Under the pieces are notes generated by a model. The model worked only from the letters and a program-made list of their open reading frames with translations. It was not told the DNA's origin and did not search any database. Positions 37,190 to 44,138 of a stretch of 64,000 bases of DNA are shown piece by piece. The stretch is taken from contig OMZP01000014.1 of NCBI GenBank assembly GCA_900315585.1, positions 1 to 64,000 on the forward strand, written 5' to 3'. The position numbers and the translations under genes are program-made. The stretch's first letter is position 1. Each line of letters starts with the position of its first letter. Origin of the DNA: an uncultured Eubacteriales bacterium. GTDB taxonomy: Bacteria; Bacillota; Clostridia; Christensenellales; Aristaeellaceae.

Positions 37190-38125
37190 TCAGTTCATCA
37201 GCAGCATGCCCGCCCGGCGCTGCCTGCCGTGGATCAGTCCCCGGTATTTGAGATAAAAGCCCAGCCCGCTGCGGGGCCTGGCAAAGCGCCGCAGGAAGGC
37301 GAAGTCCTCCGGATTCAGGCGCTCCCGATAGCAGGCCTCAAAGGCCCGCGCCTGGGCCTTCTTTCTCAGGATGGCGGCGCGCACCTCCCCCAGCCGCGAG
37401 AGGCGGTCCAGGATGTACGCCGCGCTGTCCACGCCCTTGGCCCCCACGGCGTTGCCGCCGTGCTGGCGGTAGGCGCCCAGCGGTTCGTCGATGTAGACGA
37501 TCTTCCCAAAGCGGGCGGCCACGGCGGCGAGCCACCAGTCGTGCATGATCACGCCGTCCGGGGTCGCGCCACGCTCCCCCAGTCGCGCCAGGGCACGGTT
37601 GACGCCCATGGCCCCGCCGGTGACCACGTTCTGCATCAGGATACTGCGATAGTCGAAGGACTCGAAGTACTGGCCCTGGTAGCGCATCAGCGAATCCGCC
37701 AGGGGGTTGAGGTCCGCATCCGTGGGGGTCTGGTCGCTGAAGACCAGGATCGGCGCGTCCGGCCCGTATCGGGCCTCGGCCTCGAGCAGCGCCTTCCGGG
37801 TCTTTGTCAGCTTGTCCGGACGCCACACGTCATCCTGGTCGCAGAACAGCATGTGCTCCGCCTCGCACCGGGCCATCAGGTGGAAGAAGTGGTCCCTGGC
37901 ATTGCCAAAGCGCCGCCCGGACGCATAGCGGGCGATCTTCTCCGGATACCGGCGGGCGTACGCGTCCAGGATCGCCGCGGACCCGTCCGTCGAGCCGTCG
38001 TCCGAGACCGTCAGGTGCCAGCGATCGTCGCTCTGGCCCAGGATGGAATCCAGCTGCGCCCTCAGGTAGGCCTCGCCATTGTACACGGCCATCAGGATCT
38101 CCACCGGCTTGTCGCTTCTGTCCAT
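37190..38125 (-). CDS. GT2 rhamnosyltransferase-like glycosyltransferase
   Basis: The roughly 311-residue protein has VEILMAVYNGEAYLRAQLDS, TVSDDGSTDGSAAIL and HMLFCDQDDVW, then HDWWLAAVAARFG. This is the pattern of dTDP-rhamnosyltransferases of the RfbF/RfbG kind. ATG at 38125 has GAGG ten bases upstream. A GTG at 38131 overlapping the previous stop (GTGA) would add two residues and is also plausible. Confidence 0.87.
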   Translation of the reverse strand: MDRSDKPVEILMAVYNGEAYLRAQLDSILGQSDDRWHLTVSDDGSTDGSAAILDAYARRYPEKIARYASGRRFGNARDHFFHLMARCEAEHMLFCDQDDVWRPDKLTKTRKALLEAEARYGPDAPILVFSDQTPTDADLNPLADSLMRYQGQYFESFDYRSILMQNVVTGGAMGVNRALARLGERGATPDGVIMHDWWLAAVAARFGKIVYIDEPLGAYRQHGGNAVGAKGVDSAAYILDRLSRLGEVRAAILRKKAQARAFEACYRERLNPEDFAFLRRFARPRSGLGFYLKYRGLIHGRQRRAGMLLMN

Positions 38126-38127
38126 CT

Positions 38128-39015
38128 TCACCGCGCCTCGATCTCGCGCCTGCCCCGGCGCCGGCCCGCCCGATTGCCCAGCAGCCGGGCCCCACAGTTG
38201 GCCCAGAAGGCCAGCAGCTCCCCCGGCTTTCCCTGGCGCAGCAGCTCCCCGCTGACCCGCTTCACCAGGCTCACACCCTCGCCGGTCACGCCGGAGGTCG
38301 GCAGCCGATCGCCGTAGCGGGCCAAGAACTCGCCGATCAGCCGGTTGCGGGCGTATTCCTGCCGGAGGGTGAAGCTGTGGGAGTGCCACACCTTCGCCTC
38401 CGCGCTGTAAGCCAGCCGATGGCCCGCGTTCAGGAGGTCCACGGCGATCAGCATGTCCTCGTTGGTGCACAGCGGATGCTCAAAGCCGCCCACCGCCTCG
38501 TAGGCCTGGCGGCGATAGGCCGCGTTCACATCCGACAGCAGGAAGGCGCGAACGCCCAGCGTTTCCATATCGCCCCGGTCCCAGGTGCGGCTCGCCTCCC
38601 CGTAGCGGAAGGCGCGGACCGCCTTCTCCGCGGCCCGGGCGTCGGGCCAGGCCACCTGCCGTCCGCAGACCGCCGCCACCCGCGCGTCCTCAAAGGGCTG
38701 CAAAAGCGCCGCCGCCCAGGTCTCGTCCATCGGCAGGGCGTCCTGGGTCAGCAGGGCGACAAAGGGGGTGTCCGTGGCGCGGATCGCCATGTCCCGGGTG
38801 CCACCGTGGTCGAAGGTCCCCGGCTCGAGGACGATCACGTCCACACCGCCGAAGGCCTCCGCCCGCCGAACGGTGTCGTCCCGAGAGGCGGAGTCCACCA
38901 CCAGGATGCGCTCCGGCGGCAGCGTCTGGGCGCGCAGCGCCTCCAGCTGGCGCTGGATCTGCCCCGCCGCGTTCAGCGTCGGGAGGATGACCGTGTAGGC
39001 GCGGGTTCCACTCAT
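38128..39015 (-). CDS. GT2 rhamnosyltransferase-like glycosyltransferase
   Basis: The 295-residue protein has YTVILPTLNAAGQIQRQLEA, VVDSASRDDTVRRAEAFG, GTFDHGGTRDMAI and ALLTQDALPMDETW, the QDA pattern of bacterial rhamnosyltransferases. Its ATG at 39015 overlaps the stop of a 25-codon reading frame (TGATG), and no other strong ribosome binding site precedes it. Translation therefore probably depends on coupling to that small frame. It lies second from the head of the main run, after the ligase-like gene. Confidence 0.87.
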   Translation of the reverse strand: MSGTRAYTVILPTLNAAGQIQRQLEALRAQTLPPERILVVDSASRDDTVRRAEAFGGVDVIVLEPGTFDHGGTRDMAIRATDTPFVALLTQDALPMDETWAAALLQPFEDARVAAVCGRQVAWPDARAAEKAVRAFRYGEASRTWDRGDMETLGVRAFLLSDVNAAYRRQAYEAVGGFEHPLCTNEDMLIAVDLLNAGHRLAYSAEAKVWHSHSFTLRQEYARNRLIGEFLARYGDRLPTSGVTGEGVSLVKRVSGELLRQGKPGELLAFWANCGARLLGNRAGRRRGRREIEAR

Positions 39016-39092
39016 CAGAAGAAATTGACGGCGAGGATGCCCGGCAGCACGATCCGCAGGCTCTTGGTCAGGCCGTTCCACATTTTCTTCAA
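39015..39092 (-). CDS. Small 22-25 residue basic-hydrophobic peptide, translationally coupled to the next gene
   Basis: A perfect AAGGAGG site is followed after eight bases by a TTG codon (39092) and in frame by ATG (39083). The frame encodes MWNGLTKSLRIVLPGILAV followed by NFF and stop. The stop shares a base with the start of the next glycosyltransferase. The basic start and hydrophobic end suggest a membrane-associated peptide, or a frame whose role is only to bring ribosomes to the next gene. I recognise no family. No competing frame explains the strong ribosome site. Confidence 0.6.
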   Translation of the reverse strand: MKKMWNGLTKSLRIVLPGILAVNFF

Positions 39093-39127
39093 GTGTGTTT
39101 CCTCCTTGTATCGTCGCCCTCGCCGGG

Positions 39128-42100
39128 TCAAATGGGATTGCCCTGCGCGTCGAGACGCTCCTCCAGGATGATCCCGCGATTCTCGTCAAACTGGCGGCGC
39201 AGGATGGCATAGCCCTCCGCGTTGGGGGCGAGGCTGCCGTCCGTGCCGTAGAAGCGGATGACCGCCTGATTGCCGTAAGCGTCGTATTCAAAAGTTCGGG
39301 CGGCGTACCCCCCGTAGACCAGAATCGGCTGGCCGTCCGTGCCGTAGAATCGTTCGCTCTCCGGGACGCCCTTGCTGTTGTAGGTATAGCGCACCTCGGC
39401 GTAGCCGGAACCCACCAGCACCGGATTGCCGTCGGCGTCGAAATACCGCTGGGCCACCACCTGGTTCGTGGCATTAAAGTCCTGCTCCAGGATGGCGTAG
39501 ATGCCGTCCGGGTAGTAAGGCGCGCCGTCCGGGGTGTAGAAGGCCTGGCGAATCGGATCCCGATGGCTGTTGTAATCGGTGACGACGACATAGCTCGGCG
39601 TCCGGTACAGGGTGATGGCGCGCACCTCCACGGGCACGTCCGCCTCCCCCAGCAGCTTGTATTCCACGCTGTCCAGGGTCTCCGGCGTAACCAGCGGCAC
39701 GGAAATCACGGCGTCGCCGCCCTCGTCGAAGGCCTCAACCGGCACCGGCTGGTCAATCAGCGGAATCTCGCCCAATCGCCGGGTGATGGACGCGCGGCAG
39801 ACGGAAGCATCCGCGGGCAGCTTCTCAAGCGCCGCCGGAGCCGCGTGCAGCCGATATTCAATCGTGTACTCGCCGGCATAGAGCGTGTCATAGGGGCCGG
39901 AGGTCAGGGATTCCACGGGGCCCTCCACCACCGCCGCGCCCTCCTCGGTGAGGGTCAGGCCGTTCAGCTCCGCCAGCCATTCCAGATCCATGGCGTGGCC
40001 GAAGGCGTAGTAGCGGTAAAACCGGGCGCCCTCGCCCGACAGCGCGTCGATGACTGCGGCGTCGTTGGTGTACAGCAGACTGCCGTCTTCCAGCTCCGCC
40101 GCCTGGAAGCCCTTCTCGAACAGCTCCCGGCGCTCATTGCCCGCCTCGAACACAATGGAGGCCTTCTCCTTCAGCTCAAAGCCGGAATCCCGGGTGGTGG
40201 TCAGGCCCACGCCCTTCACCTGTCGGTGATAGAGCAGCGGCAGGTCGTTGGCGTACACCGGGCCGTCCGCCGCCCGGACGACGGCCTCCAGCTCCGACGC
40301 CCGCGCGTCGCTTGCGTCGGCGCAACGATCCGCGTAGAGGTTGCCGCCGAAGACGGCGGCGGCGATGGCCGCCGCGACGATGCCCGCGCCGATCGCGCCC
40401 CGGCGGTTCATCCAGGCTCCGGGCTGGATCAGCAGCGCCAGCGCCGCCGGGATCAGCCACGCGATCAGCAGCAGCGCGCACTCCCGCAGCTCTCCCCACA
40501 GGCCCGCGAGGCTCAAAAGCGTGTTGATGCGGGAAAAGCTCGCCGGATAGAGCAGCAGGTAGATCGCGTCCCAGGCCGCCAGCACCGCGCATCGAGGCCA
40601 GGCCAGCTCTCGGCGCAGCGCCCCGCGCAGGGCGACGCCGTTCACCACCAGCGCGGCGGCGAAGCAGAAGGCGCGCAGCGGCGACTGGCCCACGCTGAAC
40701 TGGTGGCTGCGCAGCAGGGTGTGCAGCGCGCTCCAGACCGGCGCGCCGAACAGCACCAGCGCGAAGAACGCCGCCATGGCGAGGGCATAGCCCAGCCAGA
40801 CCGGCGGGCGCTTGCGCCCTTCGTCGTCATAAACCGCGTCCCGCCGCTGGCCGGAGGTGTCCGTCAGGGAGAGCCAAGGCCGGCCCCCGCCCATCTGAAA
40901 GTCGATCAGCGAATAGCCGAAGGCGAGCATCACCAGCAGCACCAGGCGATACTTGAAGATGATGCCCGCGGCGACGCCCGTCGCGCCCAGGCCCCAGCAG
41001 GCCACCCGCCAGTCCCGCCTGCGGAACAGGTACATCAGCCAGATTATAAACGGCGCAAAGCACAGAAGCCCGAACACCAATCCGCCCTCCGCCAGCAGCA
41101 CGCCCAGCGTGTTGCTCAGGCCGGGGTTCGCCAGCCGGTGGGGCCGCATGAAGCGAAAGATGCCCTGCTCGTTCTGGTAGCCCACGCCCAGGATCGGGCT
41201 CGTGGCGAAGGCCTGGAGGGAGGCGCTGTAGTCGTCGATGTGGTCGCCCAGGGAGTTGCCCACCTCGCCGGTGGACTGGAAGGTGGTCTTCCCCTTTTCC
41301 AGGAACAGTACGCCCACCGCCGCGATGGCCAGCACCACGATGGGGATCACCAGCCAGCGTTTGCCGCGCTCCAGCAGCGCGGAGATGATCTTCAAGCCCC
41401 ATGCCGCCGCCGTCAGCATCACGCCGATGGTGGCGTTCACCGTGATCAGCGTGGCGGACAGCAGCACCCAGCGCAGCACCCGCAGGCGGCTGCGCCGATC
41501 CCGCAGGAACAGCTCCGTGAACAGGGCAATCAGCAGCGGCAGCGCGAACATCAGCGGCTCCGTGAAGATGCCGCAGTTGCGCAACAGCACGATGCCGAAC
41601 ATCTGCCAGCGAATGCCGATGGCCGACTGGCACACATCCAGCAGGTCCAGCTGGGGCAGCGGCGCGTGATGGTCGTACCAGAAGCTGAATATCTCGTCCG
41701 CCGGAACGCTGTCCGGACGCAGCACGCTGGCCAGGTACACCGTCAGGCTCATCGTCGCCAGAGCGCATACGATATCCGAATACTTGAAGAGCAGGTCCAG
41801 GCCCTTCCCCACCCGCTGCTTCACCTTGAAGATCGCCGCCATCAGCGGCATGAACATGAGAAATACCAGAATGTAACTCTTGCTCTGCCATTCTCCCTGC
41901 CTGCGCACGTTCAGGAAAAGGAACAGCGCGCCATAGGCGATCAGCCCCGCCAGGACCGCGCCGTTGGGCAGAGCCGCGCGCAGCTTTCTGGGGTTCAGCC
42001 ACAGCCGAAGCGCCAGCACCGCCGCCGCCAGGAGGATCGCCGCCCGGACAAACAGCCAGTTCATGTCCACGCGGCTCACGGTCTCCCGGGCGAAGCCGTA

Positions 42101-42220
42101 CATCGAGTTGCACTCCAGCAACACCACCAGCATCAAAAGGTACTCCAGGAGCTCCGCGGCCCAGGCCGCGACGCGCCGCCGGTTGGCCTCGCCGGTCAGC
42201 CATCTATCCGTTGCGTTCAT
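39128..42220 (-). CDS. Giant O-antigen ligase/polymerase-like membrane protein with extracellular C-terminal repeats
   Basis: The 1030-residue protein has about 12-14 membrane segments in its first 620 residues. The outer loop has SLGDHIDDYSASLQAFATSP with ILGVGYQNEQGIF and PGLSNTLGVLLAEGG, matching the WaaL/Wzy_C region. The remaining 400 residues are soluble and should lie outside. The last 150 residues contain about four repeats of roughly 40 residues with the pattern RFYGTDGxP...GYA...YDxxGN, like YD-type repeats. WaaL-like ligases move finished glycan from undecaprenyl diphosphate to an acceptor, as WsaB does for S-layer glycans. I chose the ATG at 42220 because the promoter at 42410-42438 lies upstream and blocks longer starts. 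The ribosome binding site is weak. Confidence 0.82.
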   Translation of the reverse strand: MNATDRWLTGEANRRRVAAWAAELLEYLLMLVVLLECNSMYGFARETVSRVDMNWLFVRAAILLAAAVLALRLWLNPRKLRAALPNGAVLAGLIAYGALFLFLNVRRQGEWQSKSYILVFLMFMPLMAAIFKVKQRVGKGLDLLFKYSDIVCALATMSLTVYLASVLRPDSVPADEIFSFWYDHHAPLPQLDLLDVCQSAIGIRWQMFGIVLLRNCGIFTEPLMFALPLLIALFTELFLRDRRSRLRVLRWVLLSATLITVNATIGVMLTAAAWGLKIISALLERGKRWLVIPIVVLAIAAVGVLFLEKGKTTFQSTGEVGNSLGDHIDDYSASLQAFATSPILGVGYQNEQGIFRFMRPHRLANPGLSNTLGVLLAEGGLVFGLLCFAPFIIWLMYLFRRRDWRVACWGLGATGVAAGIIFKYRLVLLVMLAFGYSLIDFQMGGGRPWLSLTDTSGQRRDAVYDDEGRKRPPVWLGYALAMAAFFALVLFGAPVWSALHTLLRSHQFSVGQSPLRAFCFAAALVVNGVALRGALRRELAWPRCAVLAAWDAIYLLLYPASFSRINTLLSLAGLWGELRECALLLIAWLIPAALALLIQPGAWMNRRGAIGAGIVAAAIAAAVFGGNLYADRCADASDARASELEAVVRAADGPVYANDLPLLYHRQVKGVGLTTTRDSGFELKEKASIVFEAGNERRELFEKGFQAAELEDGSLLYTNDAAVIDALSGEGARFYRYYAFGHAMDLEWLAELNGLTLTEEGAAVVEGPVESLTSGPYDTLYAGEYTIEYRLHAAPAALEKLPADASVCRASITRRLGEIPLIDQPVPVEAFDEGGDAVISVPLVTPETLDSVEYKLLGEADVPVEVRAITLYRTPSYVVVTDYNSHRDPIRQAFYTPDGAPYYPDGIYAILEQDFNATNQVVAQRYFDADGNPVLVGSGYAEVRYTYNSKGVPESERFYGTDGQPILVYGGYAARTFEYDAYGNQAVIRFYGTDGSLAPNAEGYAILRRQFDENRGIILEERLDAQGNPI

Positions 42221-42409
42221 CGATCGTGCGAAAACCTTTCCGTGATGTATCAGGCGCGGTAAAAGGGCATAGCTTCGCCCCGCGCCGGGGCCCGCGTCCC
42301 CTGCGCCGACGAAGTATGTCCCGGAGCTTCGACGGCCCGCCAGTCCAGCCGATGCCGCCTCCGCCTCGTTATGAGCCTGTATACCCATTTCACCTGAATA
42401 TACATCATC

Positions 42410-42438
42410 ATTATACAGTAATTCAACCGCTCCGTCAA
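42410..42438 (-). promoter_or_regulatory. Consensus sigma-A promoter of the main glycan operon
   Basis: The minus strand reads TTGACG, 17 bases, TATAAT, giving a start near 42403 and a 5' leader of about 180 bases. Hexamers and spacing are identical to those of the promoter at 3143-3171. The gene-free stretch 42221-42668 holds this promoter and the spore-protein terminator upstream of it. I see no other element in it. Confidence 0.82.
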
Positions 42439-42513
42439 TTCGATTCGCCGTTTCGCAACACAATGTAACGCTTTCTTACCATTTGAGTGCGAATGTTTAC
42501 AGGCCGATTCCAG

Positions 42514-42555
42514 ACAAACAGAAAGCCGACCCGCGCCGCGAAGGCGAGAGCCGGC
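42514..42555 (-). terminator. Probable rho-independent terminator of the spore-protein gene
   Basis: On the minus strand an imperfect stem starting GCCGGCTC and ending GGGTCGGC has a TTCG-type loop and is followed by TTTCTGTTTGT. It lies between the spore-protein stop and the glycan promoter. Confidence 0.5.
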
Positions 42556-42668
42556 CGAAGCGGGGAGAACTCCCCGGCGCCGTGAATACTGAATTCCATC
42601 TGGTCCATGCACAACTGTGGGTGTCTTTTCCGCTCCACATTCGTACATGTCTCAGAAGGAATTCAGCA

Positions 42669-42887
42669 TTAGAAGCGGGAATTGCCGCTCATCTGGCGCT
42701 CCTGGGCTTCGATCATCTTCTTGACCATGTTGCCGCCGATGTGGCCGGCGTCCTTGGCGGAGATGTTGCCGTTGTAGCCCTGGTTCAGGGTGATGCCCAG
42801 CTCGTTGGCCACCTCGTGCTTCATGTTGCGCATGGCCTCGCGCGCTTCGGGAACGTTGATCTGGTTGTTGGTGGAATTGCTCGCCAT
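42669..42887 (-). CDS. Alpha/beta-type small acid-soluble spore protein
   Basis: The 72-residue protein starts MASNSTNNQINVPEAREAM. It has the GPR protease site in MKHEVANELGITL (cleavage expected between E and V) and the DNA-binding segment GHIGGNMVKKMIEAQE. It coats and protects spore DNA and marks the organism as an endospore former. GGGAG lies eight bases before the ATG. Expression should be by sigma-G, but I cannot point to a convincing sigma-G promoter. The spacer 42888-43270 upstream holds only the inverted repeat at 43146-43217. Confidence 0.95.
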   Translation of the reverse strand: MASNSTNNQINVPEAREAMRNMKHEVANELGITLNQGYNGNISAKDAGHIGGNMVKKMIEAQERQMSGNSRF

Positions 42888-43145
42888 TTTGAAAACTCCC
42901 TTCCTTGTTGTCTTTTGACTGCGCGGCTCGCCGCCGTTCAGCCTGCAACTATTTTGACCCGCGCAGGCGCTTTTACACTGGAAATTGCCCACTGTCATGG
43001 TTTTCAAAAAACGGCAAAACATGGCGGCGGGCTTGCGCCCGCCGCCATGAACCGCGCATGTTCAATTTTGGGTACATCACGGAAGGTTGAGATAGAATAC
43101 GAACGATTCGCAAGTATCTATTAATGCTGTTCGCTGACGAAATAT

Positions 43146-43217
43146 ACAGATCCTTCGCTACGCTCAGGATGACAGCGCATCGAGATCCTGTCATCCTGAG
43201 CGTAGCGAAGGATCTGT
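43146..43217. repeat. Perfect 30-bp inverted repeat with 12-bp loop (REP-like)
   Basis: The left arm (43146-43175) and right arm (43188-43217) are exact reverse complements containing ATCCTTCGCTACGCTCAGGA. This sequence type recurs in intergenic spacers of many unrelated bacteria. It lies between the MscS and spore-protein genes and could act as a weak terminator or be a mobile palindromic repeat. No U-tract follows either arm. Confidence 0.9.
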
Positions 43218-43270
43218 AGGCTACGACATCAAACTGCGTTATGCCAATCCCACAACTATCTGTGAAGAAC

Positions 43271-44119
43271 CTAATCTTTTTTGTTCATCACGACATTGAT
43301 ATAATTGTACGGGATCTCGATGCCGTTTTCGTTCAGCGCCTTCATCACGCGGGTGTTGATGTCGCTCTTGACCACCTCGGAGGGCGTGACGGGCTCGAAG
43401 TAGACGGTGGTGGCCATCACCAGGCTGCTGTCGGCATACTGGATGAAGTATACCGGGCCGTATTCGCCGCCGTTCTCGCCGGGCTTGCCGGGGATGGAAT
43501 AGGGGCTCTCCTCCACGGCTTTGCGGATGACGGCCATGGCCTGGGTGGGGTCGGTGTCGTAGGACACGTTGAAGCGAAAGTGGATCGAGCGGATCGTGGT
43601 GTGGTAGCTCAGGTTCGTGATCAGCATGCCGTTCAGCTTGCTGTTGGGGATGACCACCTTCACGGTGTCGATGGTCTGGATCACCACGTGGCGCAGGGTG
43701 ATGTCCTTCACGATGCCCGCGGTGCCGTTGTCCAGCTCGATGCGGTCGCCGAGGTCAAAGGGCTTGGCGGAGCTGATCATCACGCCGCAGATCAGGTCCG
43801 AGATGACCGGCTGGGCCGCGAAGCCGGCGATGGCGCCGATGATGGCGGTTCCCTGGAAGACCACCCGGCCCAGCGGCTCGGTGACCTTCGAGCTCATCAC
43901 CACCCACAGCACGGCCACGAAGATGATGACGAAGCGCACCACGCTCTCCACGAAGCGGAGGTTGATGGTGTTGTTCCTGGCCAGGACCTTCCGGGCCACC
44001 TTGCGCTCCAGGCGCAGCGCCACGAACACGACGATGGCGGCCCCCACCACCAGCAGCACCAGCGTGAGGGCCTCCCATACGGCGGGATTGGCGCGCAGTT
44101 TGCTGATCAGCTCTGTCAT
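43271..44119 (-). CDS. Small-conductance mechanosensitive channel (MscS family)
   Basis: The 282-residue protein has three N-terminal helices. The pore region contains GAIAGFAAQPVISDLICGVM and the beta domain has KPFDLGDRIELDNGTAGIVKDITLRHVVIQT. These are hallmark MscS segments. It relieves osmotic downshock. It starts 19 bases after the MATE gene and is probably co-transcribed with it. It ends KKD, about 50 bases from the inverted repeat. Confidence 0.94.
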   Translation of the reverse strand: MTELISKLRANPAVWEALTLVLLVVGAAIVVFVALRLERKVARKVLARNNTINLRFVESVVRFVIIFVAVLWVVMSSKVTEPLGRVVFQGTAIIGAIAGFAAQPVISDLICGVMISSAKPFDLGDRIELDNGTAGIVKDITLRHVVIQTIDTVKVVIPNSKLNGMLITNLSYHTTIRSIHFRFNVSYDTDPTQAMAVIRKAVEESPYSIPGKPGENGGEYGPVYFIQYADSSLVMATTVYFEPVTPSEVVKSDINTRVMKALNENGIEIPYNYINVVMNKKD

Positions 44120-44138
44120 TTGTAAACCACTCTCGAAC

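Noticed and set aside
39095..42262. A plus-strand open frame of 1055 codons opposite the ligase-like gene
   Set aside because: It is the complement of a clear membrane-protein gene. The predicted protein is rich in H, R, Q and A, has no fold signature and no ribosome site.
42888..43020. Sigma-G promoter for the spore protein
   Set aside because: Only poor partial matches to the sigma-G consensus were found, with wrong spacing, so I do not annotate one.
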